DNA from: Megaustenia siamemsis
Lineage: Eukaryota; Mollusca; Gastropoda; Stylommatophora; Ariophantidae
Direction of reading: 5' to 3'
DNA length: 64,000 nucleotides
Assembly: GCA_032433765.1 (NCBI GenBank)
Contig: JAVIAB010000051.1
Span: 54,145,828-54,209,827 of the forward strand
The position numbers and the translations under genes are program-made. Below the pieces are notes generated by a model, which saw nothing but the letters and a program-made list of their open reading frames with translations, searched no databases and had not been told where the DNA came from. Numbering within the stretch: the first letter of the stretch is position 1; every line of letters begins with the position of its first letter. Below are positions 1-29,204 of this stretch, one piece after another.

Positions 1-1057
1 GCCAAGTTCTCTTTTTATTTCCTTTGAAACTTCTAAGATTACTAGTAACACGACTGACCTTATTTTATACTTGATTTTTCTACTTTAATTACAAAAATAT
101 TTTGCTGCATGCTTCTTTTTGTCTTATATCTATTAAATAATTTATAGTATTAACCATATATTTAATTACCACAGACTTTCGTTAGAAACAACTGTTTGAC
201 TTATGTTTGCAATAACTTCATTGTAAGTACACTTTTATGTTTTGTTAAATTCTTGAGATAGTAAACAGTAGCTGTTACATTAATAACATTAAAGTAAATG
301 CAAAAATGTTTCCACCATTTAGAGCTATATTTTAATACTTCTAAATTACACTTACATGTTCTGAAATGCTTGTCCTCTGTTATGTCGAAAAACTTTGCTA
401 ACCTTTCCTGATGTATTTTCATTCTGGGCTCTGTATTTCTTTTTCAGTCGTGGCTAAATTAAATTATAAAACCATTATTTATACAAGACTAATTGTGACA
501 CAAAACTGCACAAAGACAATAAACAATGTGGATTTAACATCTTCAAAAAAGGAAAAAAAACCAGTTGCAAGAATAAAAATATGAAGAAGCTTGTATCAAT
601 GATCCTGTACTTAGGAAGTGTATTCTACTTCTTCCTCATGAACTAATTTCATGTACTTTGGAAGTACATCCTTTTAGATGTTCACCCATTGTGTGGTCAG
701 TTATGTATTGTGTTGCTAATTTGTGGTAAGCCATATCTGTGACACATGCATGGGTAAATTTTTTAATTTTCTAACAATTTTGCCTAGGCAGCAGTCTGGG
801 CCTACTCTTTTTGGAGTTTAGTCCCAAGAAATTTGTATTGTGTACAGTGTACACATGGGATCGCCTGTTTTTCTCTGTAATCTGAGAGGGCTAAACATTG
901 AATCTTACCACTCAGAGACAGGAGAGTGCAAACCATGAAGAAACCAAGGATACAAATAGAAAAATTACCACTGCCCATAGTGGGATCCAAACTCCAAGCC
1001 TTCTTGAGCAGAGGTTGACATTTCACCTCTAGATCACCCAGCCCCAAGGGAAGTAAG
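1..1057. other. unassigned AT-rich DNA
   Basis: I see no exon with convincing splice sites, no repeat shared with the rest of the window, and no RNA gene. Short open frames here lack family resemblance. Confidence 0.4.
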
Positions 1058-1645
1058 AAGCCAGTAGTCGGGTGTTCCCCACTACTGGCTCATGCACACT
1101 CCTACAAGGTATGGTGACAGCTTTACAAAGAACAACAAAATACTAATGTTTCGGCCTACATGCAGCCTTCTTCAGAGAAGTAGGACAACAATAACAAACA
1201 ATGAGGCACAGATAAATACTACTACATCTAGGATGATAGGGACTGGTAAGTGAAGGAGAAGTGGGCAGAGGGATAAGAGATGAGATGGTGATATAAGAGA
1301 GAGATGTGTTACATGTTGGAGGAAAGGTAAAATGTGGAAAAATAAAAGTATAAGTAAAAAATGGTTATATATAAAAACAGACTTAGCTTGTAGAATCCAT
1401 CACGCTCACACTGATGGAAGATTAACAAATGCCAGCTAGACTGTCAATCACGTGGTGTGACCAGAGGTCAGACACGTAGTAAGGCAGTCAATCGAGACAC
1501 AAATATGGATGCAGGTATGTATCCTCGTTCTCTGAAGAAGGCCGCATGTAGGCTGAAACGTTAGTATTTTGTTGTATTCCTTTTTTGTAAAGCTGTCACC
1601 ATACCTTGATACAAGGAGTGTATGTTACACCCAACTACTGGCTCC
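1058..1645. repeat. palindromic element with Penelope-type ends
   Basis: Two arms of about 115 bp (1058-1178 and 1529-1645) are inverted copies of each other. Both contain the motif GTTTCGGCC...GGCCTTCTTCAG and a shared run about GGTATGGTGACAGC. The left arm has about 16 extra bases. The interior, about 350 bp, is non-coding. Similar GTTTCGGC...GCCTTCAGC ends occur at the 3' side of the two Penelope-like elements in this window, so this is probably two element ends in inverted orientation or a non-autonomous derivative. Read outward, each arm carries CTGAAGA, a short GC hairpin and GAAAC, which resembles half of a hammerhead ribozyme core. Confidence 0.6.
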
Positions 1646-2027
1646 TTGCTACCAGCTTCACCACAGCACTGTATTTATTTGTTTGTTCCCTACCCACAAG
1701 AAGTACATTAAAATTAATATGGTGGGGGAGCCAATAAAGATATCAAGAAAATAATTTTTTTTTTTAAATACTAAAATAGCTTTTGAGAATCTAAGCATTT
1801 GAGATTCACTCTTTGATGAGGCCAAACCCATATGACAACATTAACAACATAAAAAGAGGAGACCCAGTTCTGCTTCACTGCACAACCACTTCAATAGACC
1901 TCAATGTCAATGATTAACCTTTTCATTAACTAAGCCACAGCCCTACTGTCATTCCAAAATAATGGGAATATTCACCTAATTAACAACATGCTGGCTTTTT
2001 TTCAAAATTAAATTTCTTTACAAACAT

Positions 2028-2147
2028 TTCTGGATCCATAACAACTTTGAAAAAGGTTTCTGGATCCACAGCAACTTTGAAAAAGGTTTCTGGATCCACA
2101 GCAACTTTGAAAAAGGTTTTTGGATCCATAACAACTTTGAAAAAGGC
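2028..2147. repeat. 30-bp minisatellite, four units
   Basis: Four tandem copies of a 30-bp unit containing CTGGATCCA and ACTTTGAAAAAGG, differing at a few positions (CATAACA versus CACAGCA). Confidence 0.85.
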
Positions 2148-2382
2148 TTCACCACAACAAAACTAGGTACTTCAAAATGTCAGATAAAACTACATTTTTA
2201 ATGAAGTTCAAGTGTTCAGATACCATTGTCAATTTGAAATAAACTGAAAAGAAATGTAAAAAAACAAAGAAGTTCATGGAGTCACCATGAGTTATTAGAT
2301 TAGTATAATTCTTCTCTCACTTATTTTCTTAATTGCTATATAGAGATCTTCCGTAGAGGCATGAATTTCATTTACTAACACA

Positions 2383-2396
2383 CAACAAATTGTAAA
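2383..2396. repeat. target-site duplication, left copy (14 bp)
   Basis: CAACAAATTGTAAA occurs here and again, perfectly, at 3831-3844, at the two outer edges of the palindromic cluster. This fits insertion of the whole cluster as one unit. Confidence 0.7.
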
Positions 2397-2597
2397 TAAT
2401 AGAACAAAGAAGTATGTGTTAGCACTCGGAAAAATTGACAGACAAACAACAATAGAAAAAAACGAAGAACAATATATGGTCCGAAGTGGGATCGAACCCG
2501 TACTCAGTGGCACCGCGCCTTGCCACGAGAAGCCGAACGCTTGGCACACTACCACGCAGCCAACTAAAAAAATTGGCTATTGCAGTAGTGTCTTACA

Positions 2598-3034
2598 CGA
2601 TGACGTTCTCAATGACTATAGCATAGGGTAACGATCACAGACCGGAAATAAATTGTATATTTGTACTTTCCTATTAATGCAAGTATCTCCCAGTAGGGCT
2701 GAATACTTGTGTTGTAGACAAACATTTATTGGACGAAACAGCACGAATAGTAGTTCCCAGTGTTTATATACTGGGTACAAATAATAATACATAAATATTA
2801 TTATATGGGGAACTTCCGAGGCGATAATAGGGAATAATAGAACAAAGAAGTATGTGTTAGCACTCGGAAAAATTGACAGACAAACAACAATAGAAAAAAA
2901 CGAAGAACAATATATGGTCCGAAGTGGGGTCGAACCCGTACTCAGTGGCACCGCGCCTTGCCACGAGAAGCCGAACGCTTGGCACACTACCACGCAGCCA
3001 ACTAAAAAAATTGGCTATTGCAGTAGTGTCTTAC
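2598..3034 (-). repeat. full E unit, minus strand
   Basis: Reverse-complement copy of the plus-strand unit at 3132-3569. It differs in places, for example GGGTCGAACCC in place of GGATCGAACCC in the tRNA-like part. It is joined head to tail to the partial unit on its left. Confidence 0.8.
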
Positions 3035-3131
3035 ACGATGACGTTCTCAATGACTATAGCATAGGGTAACGATCACAGACCGGAAATAAATTGTATATTT
3101 GTACTTTCCTATTAATGCAAGTATCTCCCAG

Positions 3132-3569
3132 TGTAAGACACTACTGCAATAGCCAATTTTTTTAGTTGGCTGCGTGGTAGTGTGCCAAGCGTTCGGCTTC
3201 TCGTGGCAAGGCGCGGTGCCACTGAGTACGGGTTCGATCCCACTTCGGACCATATATTGTTCTTCGTTTTTTTCTATTGTTGTTTGTCTGTCAATTTTTC
3301 CGAGTGCTAACACATACTTCTTTGTTCTATTATTCCCTATTATCGCCTCGGAAGTTCCCCATATAATAATATTTATGTATTATTATTTGTACCCAGTATA
3401 TAAACACTGGGAACTACTATTCGTGCTGTTTCGTCCAATAAATGTTTGTCTACAACACAAGTATTCAGCCCTACTGGGAGATACTTGCATTAATAGGAAA
3501 GTACAAATATACAATTTATTTCCGGTCTGTGATCGTTACCCTATGCTATAGTCATTGAGAACGTCATCG
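3132..3569 (+). repeat. full E unit: tRNA-like head plus LTR-like body
   Basis: The unit opens TGTAAGACACTACTGCAATAG. It then has a tRNA-like stretch (about 3165-3250) with an A-box-like TGGCTGCGTGGTAG and a perfect B-box-like GGTTCGATCCC. The rest (about 3252-3569) has a TATA-like TATATAAACACTGG near 3398, a CCAATAAATG polyadenylation-like site near 3435, and ends where the next TGTAAGACAC begins. It could be a SINE with an unusual body or a small non-autonomous LTR-type element. A diverged relative of the tRNA-like part and its downstream body lies at 39.78-40.0 kb. Confidence 0.65.
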
Positions 3570-3830
3570 TGTAAGACACTACTGCAATAGCCAATTTTTT
3601 AGTTGGCTGCGTGGTAGTGTGCCAAGCGTTCGGCTTCTCGTGGCAAGGCGCGGTGCCACTGAGTACGGGTTCGATCCCACTTCGGACCATATATTGTTCT
3701 TCGTTTTTTTCTATTGTTGTTTGTCTGTCAATTTTTCCGAGTGCTAACACATACTTCTTTGTTCTATTATTCCCTATTATCGCCTCGGAAGTTCCCCATA
3801 TAATAATATTTATGTATTATTATTTGTACC
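3570..3830 (+). repeat. partial E unit, plus strand
   Basis: Starts directly after the full unit with TGTAAGACAC, includes the tRNA-like head, and stops after TTTGTACC at the right target duplication. It lacks the TATA-like and polyadenylation-like part. Confidence 0.75.
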
Positions 3831-3844
3831 CAACAAATTGTAAA
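3831..3844. repeat. target-site duplication, right copy (14 bp)
   Basis: Perfect repeat of the 14 bases at 2383-2396. Confidence 0.7.
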
Positions 3845-3879
3845 GCCTGTTCAAAGTATTTTAAGGCATTATGAAACCA

Positions 3880-4065
3880 CAAGGAAATGTGAGGAGAAAC
3901 AGAGAAAGAAATTAAAGTGGCAAAGGCAGATTTGACTTTCCTAAACCTTGAGAAAATATGGAAATCAAAATTACTTTTCAAATAAACAAAGTTTGGGATT
4001 TTGAGATAAAATGTTTTATCCACACAAGAGCTAGAAAACAACAAAAGAAATAGAAAGGTGTTAAA
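3880..4065 (+). mobile_element. degenerate LINE-A fragment
   Basis: Broken translation keeps the pattern KEI..AKA...F..LEK.WKSKL, which matches the RT thumb region of LINE-A at 18780-19770. Several stops and indels. Confidence 0.55.
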
Positions 4066-4744
4066 ACTTTGGTCTACCTTGCTTTTCACAAGGTTATGCT
4101 CCGTGGGCATGTACCTATAGGTTACATATTCACTCAGTCCTCTGACACAAGGCCATCATTAGAGATCACCACTGTTGTCAGTCTTGAGTCAACCTTTCAG
4201 ACGCTTTTCTTCAGTTCCTTAGCAATCATTGTACATCATCTCCTTTGGTCTTTCCCTATTTCTCTTGCCATCATGAGTCCAACAAAGGGCTATTTCAGAA
4301 AAACCTCTCATACATACTGAGAATATGGTCTATCTAGCTCAATGATCTCCCTTTAGGACCTGTGTAGTGATGTCATCAGTTCAGGTTTCTTCATGCCAAT
4401 ATTTGTTGGAGGTAATGTTCACTTCCGGGAATATCATAGGTTGATCATTGCATTGATTACAACTATTTGTATTAATTTTTTTTCCAATTTCTCTGATTTG
4501 GTTGTAAGGCTTTTAATCTAAAGTCTTAATATCTGTGTCAAGAAGGAGACATATCACCTGCAAAATCAAGTCAGATATTAAATTAAATATATTTCTAATA
4601 TGTCATTTCAGTTGCTCTTCCTCTTTGTAACGTTCAATGCAATAGTTAACAATTATATTAAAAGTAAATAGTAGTTCTTGATAAATGTATCATCATGTTA
4701 AGAAAAGAAATGTACAAATTAAACTGTGAATCCCTGCTGAGTTA

Positions 4745-5075
4745 AAGGTAAAGTACGAGACTTGAACCGGCGTCTTAGCATGCGAGTTTACACCCATATG
4801 TGCTCGGCCGCCTATCCAGAAATGTTCGGAAATTTCTGGATAGTGTCGCCTCAAGCATCGAAACTCAGATGCGAGGCAACATTCCTCACCTTCCCAGGGT
4901 AATACCCTGGTACCCATTTCTGCCAACGGCTGGGTCGACTGTGGGGGTATTTTTTTTTATTTTTTCTAACCACGAGTATAATTCACACTGCTCCCAGTGG
5001 GAATCGAACACGGGTTGTCCGAACGTCGGTAGTCCAGTCGGGTGGTTTTCCCAACTCGGCTACCGAGGTCCCCGA
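4745..5075 (-). mobile_element. tRNA-derived SINE (SINE-2), about full length
   Basis: On the minus strand it starts with a tRNA-like head, GGGGACCTCGGTAGCCGAGT, and has a B-box-like GTGTTCGATTCCC. The body contains CATATGTGCTCGGCCGCC on the plus strand. A T-rich tract lies between head and body. A second copy of the body is at 58262-58425. Confidence 0.7.
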
Positions 5076-5230
5076 TGTGCTGTAGTTGATGCCTTATACA
5101 GCAATCTTCCTTTTTCAGAAAAGAAATCATTATACTTACGGCAAATCTGTGAACTAAGATGACAGGCATGTACAAACAATACAAAACTTGTTTTAAAGCA
5201 ATAGATAAAAAAGAAAGTAAATTAATGTAC

Positions 5231-5286
5231 CTTTACTGGCTTTGATTTGGATGCCTGTAGCTGTAATGCATCTCTTTCTTTATAGG
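5231..5286 (-). CDS. candidate internal exon, gene unknown
   Basis: On the minus strand a 56-base open stretch is bounded by TTCTTCCATAG (acceptor) and GTACAT (weak donor) and reads YKERDALQLQASKSKPVK, a lysine-rich, helix-prone peptide. It lies about 2.6 kb past the stop of gene 1, so it would belong to another gene. One short exon without partners is weak evidence. Confidence 0.2.
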
Positions 5287-5569
5287 CTATGGAAGAACAC
5301 AATCAGTCTCATTCAAGTTGTTTCCAATATTCTATTACATATTTTACAATTTTAAATAGAAGGGTTATATGCTGCAGACAGTATTCATCTTTTAGATGAT
5401 AAATTGGAGCAAAAAGAAAAACAAATTCAACAAAACCTAACCTTTTACAGGACAATATTTTTAAAGAAGGTTAAGATTACCATAAATAAAAAGTAAAACA
5501 AAAAAAAAGAAGTAAAGGATACCCATTATGCTTTGTGGTGTATGGGGGAATTAGTGCTAGCAATATTAG

Positions 5570-5760
5570 TGTCCATAACTTTCAACGGCCAATGGAAGAT
5601 TAATGGGTCATGTGGTTAGTATCACACCAGGTTGGTCTGAGAGATTCTGTGGTGCTCATTTTCTGAAACTCAGTGAGCCCTGAAGTCATGTTAGTTTGAA
5701 ATTAAACTTGCCACAGTTGAAACTGAAATGAGACCATCTAATCAATAGGTGAAGAATCAT
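5570..5760 (-). mobile_element. SINE-6 body fragment
   Basis: Shares GTGRTTRGTAYCACACCAG and the following CTCATTTT...GAGTGA block with the copy at 24645-24840. The tRNA-like head is not clear here. Confidence 0.5.
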
Positions 5761-5792
5761 GATCACCATGAATATTACTAATTATTATTATT

Positions 5793-5815
5793 TTAACCCT
5801 AGATTATACTTCACC
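5793..5815 (+). repeat. single end of a TTAA-type MITE
   Basis: TTAACCCTAGATTATAC matches the termini of the MITEs at 11117-11743 and 63097-63698. I could not find its partner end nearby. Confidence 0.35.
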
Positions 5816-6035
5816 GTGGTTTATGTTATTCTGAAACCATATTAAAATTTACTACTCAAGAAAATCATGTGTAATTAGGAGAAATACTATTTTTATTGAC
5901 TTTTTGGTGCAAATCTTTGGAACAATTACACTTTGGAAGAACTGCCATTTTAAAAAAAAATGAAACAATTAAGGAGCACAGCCGGGAGTAACGTTAACAT
6001 TATGTACAAAATTATTATTATGCACAAAATTTTAT

Positions 6036-6665
6036 CTATTGTCCTTTTGAACCAAAGACGTCACATGGGACTGAAATTCTAGCCTCTTGTGTCAGATGGT
6101 CTTTCAACTGTCAGGCCTTGCACTGGACCTGCATTGTGTCTCGCCACATGGCTCTGTTCTGAACCTGCATTGTGTCTCGCCACACGGCTCTGTTCTGGGC
6201 GAGTTATTCAATCTCGGTGAGGGAGCTGATACCTGCTGTTGTTGCCTCTCATTTTAATGTTCTTTTTAGTGTTTCTCTCGAGAAGTCTCTTTTTATTTTA
6301 TCCTCTTATTCCCTTTTGAGGACCTGATTTGAAATTCTTTTGTTGTTTCTTCTCATCATATAGCCAACATATGACCACCTTCTTCTCTTGATTATAGCAG
6401 ATATTTTTGGATGCTTTGTCATTTCTCTAATTTCTGCACTAATCTTCAACTCATTCCATGGTATATGAAGTATTTTCCTCAGGCATTTGTTATCAAATGC
6501 ACCCAGTTTATTTTCTACTTCTTTAGTTGTTTTCCAGCTCTTGCATGCATAAGTAAGGGTGGATAATACATTTGATTTGAAAATCCTGAGCTTTGTTTTT
6601 GTGCTTACTAATTCTGATTTCCAAATTTTATCGAGGTTCCTGAAAGTATTGCTGCTTATGCCACA
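6036..6665 (-). mobile_element. degenerate LINE-A-like 3' region
   Basis: On the minus strand, broken frames keep LE..W.SELVSTKTKL-like thumb motifs, the C-terminal RETL+RTL..EA motif and the 3' end GACAATAGATA. It is strongly diverged from LINE-A at 18.8 kb, with a small duplication near 6120-6200. Confidence 0.6.
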
Positions 6666-7850
6666 TGAAATTACAGCTTTTTCTTTTTTTTTTTAACAAA
6701 AATAAAAGTTTCTAATTTGTCTTCATTTTGAGGGACAGAGAGCACAAAATTTTCTTGCCAGACAAAACAACTCAGTACTCTCTTTTTCAACATTATTAGA
6801 ACACAAAAAAACAACAAAATTTCTATCATTATTTTTACAGCAGCTGTTTTTAAATAATATAATATAATTTTATAATTATAAATAATAATCATAATTTTTT
6901 AAAAAAATAAAAATTCTGTAGCAATAATGTATCACTGGTCATTGACATGAACAATTAGCAAAGTAGATGGCGTTTTTCTAATTTGTTCCCAGAAAATTGA
7001 ATATTATAATGATGATAATACATGATAAACAAACGTTCTCTAGTATCTAGTGATTATATAAAGAAACAATTGTTGATTTTTTATCAATTTTGACATTTTA
7101 AAGAGTTTTTGTTACAAATTTGCAACCTCTGCGACCATCTGTATTTGTTTCATTATCAGCAAAAGTCTCTTTTTTTATACAGGGTTATGGTGAATAAAAC
7201 ACTATAGCATTGCTAGTATGCAAAAAGAATTTCATTTTAGTTTTTAATCTCATGGAATTTTGATTGAAATTGATGATTAATTTTATATGATTTTTTTTTT
7301 CCCCATTTTGTTAACCTGTTTCTGTAACTAAATTTTCAAAATTAATTGTATTAGTTCATTCAATGGTGTTGTTGGCAATAATTATTATGGAAACACATAT
7401 AGTTTACAGAATTTTGGGAAAGATGGTTGTAGTGCCCACATTTGTCAGTAGCCAATGTCACATTTTATGGGGTGATGTGGTCTCGAAAGGCCACAAAACG
7501 CAAGATATCAAAGAAATTATAAATGTGTCAAAACAATCAAAATGCTTCTGGAGCACCATTTTAATTAAAGAAAATATTAGACTCAAGCAAACATTGACAT
7601 CATTTGGCAGAATACTGTGAATTTTCTTTCTATTCTAAAATGGAGCCAACAAATACATGTGCAAAAACAACCACATTTTAAAATATATTGCCATTTTATG
7701 TCAATTAACAAAATATTTTGAACTATGAACTAAGCCACATAAGATATGAGATAATACTATGTACAAAACTACTTGGGGAACAGAATAATAAAAAGTGACT
7801 GTAGAAAGATTAACGAAATAAATAAACAAGATGTATTATGTTTTTGTTTA
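6666..7850. other. 3' flank of gene 1, no further feature
   Basis: AT-rich with poly-T and poly-A runs. No clear AATAAA lies on the minus strand in the first few hundred bases after the stop. An ATTAAA near 7560 could serve. Nothing else is recognised. Confidence 0.4.
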
Positions 7851-26029
<18,179 letters not shown>

Positions 26030-26149
26030 CCAAAAAAGATATTAGATGACTCATGTTCTTGACAAGGCCTTGTGTAACTATCTGCTGTAAAAACAATACT
26101 TTATTAATCAACTATTAGAATTACAAAATAAGGTAACAAATAATAGTTT

Positions 26150-26860
26150 GTCAGAATGTACTACCAAGGATGTTACTGCTTTAGATATAACAGTAATATT
26201 TAGAAAAATCTATTTATGTATGTTTATTCTACCTCTTTAAGTCATTGACCACTTTCAGGCCCTGGCATCACGATCATTAAGTTTTATTTTGAGGTAGGCA
26301 CAGATGCATTAAAGGAATGTTAAATAGGCACAGATGTGTTAAAGGGATGTTAAGTAGGTACAGATGTGTTAAAGGGATGTTAAGTAGGCACAGATGCATT
26401 GTGATTTGGGGTAGTGCCCCAACCAACAAACACAGTCCATCAGCTGTACCATCAGGCATGAACCACAGTGACACAATCCCTGCCACTGTTGTCCTCTGGT
26501 ATATTGTGTTCATAATACAGTACAATAAACATGGTGGTCCTCACTCGCACAGGTCTCTGGAAAATTTACACACATTTCAAACAATGAAAGCTATGCTATA
26601 TGAAAGATGGCTGCATACCAAAAGGTATACTACCAAGGATATTACTGCTTTAGATATAACAGTAATATTTAGAAAAATCTATTTATGTATGTTTATTCTA
26701 CCTCTTTAAGTCATTGACCACTTTCAGGCCCTGGCATCACGATCATTAAGTTTTATTTTGAGGTAGGCACAGATGCATTAAAGGAATGTTAAGTAGGCAC
26801 AGATGTGTTAAAGGGATGTTAAGTAGGCACAGATGCATTGTGATTTACAAAAAGCTGCTG
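26150..26860. repeat. tandem duplication D1 with 30-bp minisatellite
   Basis: 26160-26407 and 26628-26850 are near-identical (TACCAAGGATRTTACTGCTT through GGCACAGATGCATTGTGATTT). Each copy contains a minisatellite of AGGCACAGATGTGTTAAAGG plus ten bases, with four units in the first and three in the second. Confidence 0.85.
26409..26632. repeat. duplicated segment D2, first copy
   Basis: Repeated at 27369-27597 with about 97 percent identity by eye (GGGGTAGTGCCCCAA through TACCAAAAGGTATAC). The two D2 copies are about 960 bp apart and the D1 copies about 470 bp apart, so the region has had more than one duplication or a duplication plus an insertion. Confidence 0.85.
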
Positions 26861-26869
26861 TATCTCAAC

Positions 26870-27090
26870 CTTTCAGTCCAACATATTTATTTTCCGCTTG
26901 GTATTTTTGGGTACTGAATTGCCTTCCCTCTTTAATCCCTATTCACTTGGCCAGACTTTTTACTCCATTTCCTGGACCAACATGGAGAGGTAGAGTAGGA
27001 TCTTGATAAGTTTTGATTCACTAATTCCAATGTAGCAGCCAGCTAAGACCCAATTACCACTTCCAGCCAACATGTGTTGCTGGGAGCCCT
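26870..27090. repeat. family-X repeat
   Basis: Related to 21640-21870 through CACTTGGCCAGAC and GTAGGATCTTGATAAG. Confidence 0.5.
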
Positions 27091-27368
27091 GGTTCCAAAT
27101 TTACTATTAATAATGAGTTCATGAAAACTATCTTTACATTGCTTCACCAAAATATGGTGTATTAAATACCAAAGTATTATCTTATCTTCCTAATTCAGTG
27201 GTTATTTGATCTATTTGGCCAAATGTTCTCACAAATATAATACATTCTTCTGCTATGTCATCAAGTTGAAAAGTCTGCAGCACTTTTCACTACCTGAGTC
27301 CATCCATGCTAACTGTTAACTTGCTTCCAATTCCTCACACCAAATTTGAGTTGTAATTCAATCAACAG

Positions 27369-27597
27369 AGGGGTAGTGCCCCAAGCAACAAACACAGTCC
27401 ATCAGCTGTACCATCAGGCATGAACCACTGTGACACAATCCCTGCCACTGTTGTCCTCTGGTATATTGTGCTCATAATACAGTACAATAAACATGGTGGT
27501 CCTCACTCGCACAGGTCTCCGGAAAATCTACACACATTTCAAACAATGAAAGCTATGCTATATGAAAGATGGCTGCATACCAAAAGGTATACTTTTT
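27369..27597. repeat. duplicated segment D2, second copy
   Basis: Second copy of 26409-26632. Confidence 0.85.
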
Positions 27598-27639
27598 GGA
27601 CAGCAGAGAGCAAAAAAACTAGGGGGTGCTCAAAACTCT

Positions 27640-27860
27640 TTGATTTATTGATGTATGTAAGCAAGACATGAAGACTCTGAACATAAACCCTGCAGCCTGG
27701 GAAAATATAGTTGCAGACCGCAATCTTTGGAAACACTCTAAAAGATCCAACGCAAACAAGAAGCAGATAGAATCATAAAAAAAAAGAATACACTGTGAGA
27801 GAAAAGAAACCATATCATTTCCCAGGAGTGCTGCAAAATCCATAGTCAACTATGACTGAT
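27640..27860 (+). mobile_element. LINE C-terminal fragment
   Basis: Reads VCKQDMKTLNINPAAWENIV then ADRNLWKHS, matching the RDLKALNI...WE..A.DR..WR C-terminal motif common in animal endonuclease-RT LINEs. Stops follow. Confidence 0.6.
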
Positions 27861-28089
27861 GGAGGCTACTACTAATACAGTACAAAATCTTAAGCATCTG
27901 GAACAAAAAAACAAAAATGTATAGACTGAGAGCTTGTCACATCCTGAGTCATTGTATCTCAGCTTTCAGATGATTGTAGCACAGGGAAAAGATACTTTAA
28001 AAGCTTTCAGATGATTGTAGTACAGGGAGAAGAAACATAAAAGCAGTATGCTGACACTTGAGAATAATATGAATATCATGAGATATTAA

Positions 28090-28175
28090 TTCGGATGATT
28101 ACGCTGGCACGGGCGGTTGAGCAATTATGGATTTTAATTTGTTTGCAGTGATACCGGGGCCTTCCATAACCAAAT
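28090..28175 (-). repeat. short repeat, uninterrupted copy (empty site)
   Basis: Contains AATTCGGATGATTACGCTGG and GCAGTGATACCGGGGCCTTC with no insertion between. The same sequence at 40855-41262 is split by SINE-3, so this copy shows the pre-insertion state. Confidence 0.75.
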
Positions 28176-28589
28176 AACCAAATGAATATCATAAAAGTTA
28201 GAAGAAAAAAGATGCAGGAGAAAAGAGTCGAGACCCTGCGACATAAAATTGCCTCGTTTGTTCTGTAGCTGGATCTACTATTCCAGTACTGGCAAGATCA
28301 GACATAGAGAAGCCGCTCAACAAAACACTAAAACAGCTTACAGCTTTGAGCAGCTGTTTTAAAATTGTAGACCAGCACCTGCAGATTTCAAACTGAATGT
28401 GAAAACTCAAAAGGCTATATATTTTCATTCTAAAGTTAGCCAAATTACTTGGTGAGACAATATCATAATTAAATATGTAAACTCTTAAGTAACCAACTAT
28501 TACACATCAATTCAATTTATCTCCCGAGATAGAAAGCATATTATATTACATTTATTATTTTTTTTAAAAAAACATGTTTTACATTATCA

Positions 28590-28846
28590 TTAAAAAAAAA
28601 GTAAAGTACCCCCGTCACACCAAGTGGCGTATAGGGAATATGGTGTTAGTGACCCTATATTTTACAGACCTTCAGCACATGATTTTTGGGGTAATGTGGT
28701 CGGTATTACGCCCATGCTGCTTTACTTTCCCAGAAAAAAATCCGGTACCCATTTAAGGCTGGCTGAACCCGGAAGCTGTTGGTTGGGATCGAACCCTACC
28801 CCTTGTCCTTTGTAGTCCAGTTCATTAACCACTGAGCTATCGCGGC
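28590..28846 (-). mobile_element. tRNA-derived SINE-1
   Basis: On the minus strand a head GAGCCGCGATAGCTCAGTGG with B-box GGGTTCGATCCC, then the standard SINE-1 body and an A-tail at 28590. It lies against a LINE-B endonuclease fragment. Confidence 0.85.
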
Positions 28847-29060
28847 TCACTCTTTTCTGATTTGAGTAAATCTAAATTTAACATGATATTAACTGAGGCC
28901 CATTTTGCTGCTTTTACTTTTACTCTAAGCTTTCCCACAACTGATACATGATGACTATTGCAATCTGCCCCTGGTATAGTTTTCATACATACCAGGCTGT
29001 TACAGACTACAGTAGTAACACTGTAACTATAACTGTTTTTTTTTAAATTCATTCAAATTG
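28847..29060 (-). mobile_element. LINE-B endonuclease C-terminal fragment
   Basis: On the minus strand NSLVCMKTIPGADCNSHHVS and VVGKLRVKVKAAK match the RGADCGSDH.L..AK...K end of APE-type endonucleases and the sister piece at 48500-48670. The usual SDH is decayed to NSHH. Confidence 0.6.
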
Positions 29061-29204
29061 TATTTGAATTTGATTAATCTTCCAAAACTCTTGCCATTTC
29101 CAAACCAAACCGCACAAGCAAATTATTCAGACTGGCAGAGAAAATAGCAACAGCTACCTCCTCCAGACACTGACAGGCTTCCAGACTTCTGGGCTGAGCA
29201 CTCA

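Larger units (their letters stand above)
2397..3830. mobile_element. palindromic cluster of tRNA-headed 438-bp units (E units)
   Basis: The block is built from five near-identical pieces of one unit, here called E. On the minus strand they are a partial head (2397-2597), a full unit (2598-3034) and a tail piece (3035-3131). On the plus strand they are a full unit (3132-3569) and a partial unit (3570-3830). The strand switch is at about 3131. Copies are nearly identical, so the structure is young or homogenised. Perfect 14-bp direct repeats flank the whole block. The arms could also be an assembly artefact, although the different outer truncations and the flanking duplication argue against simple mirroring. 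Confidence 0.8.

Noticed and set aside
600..700. Terminal exon of another gene on the minus strand (GEHLKGCTSKVHEISS)
   Set aside because: No convincing acceptor, and no recognised similarity.
2295..3874. 125-residue and shorter frames in the E cluster
   Set aside because: Identical frames recur with each repeat unit on both strands, run through the tRNA-like head, and match no family.
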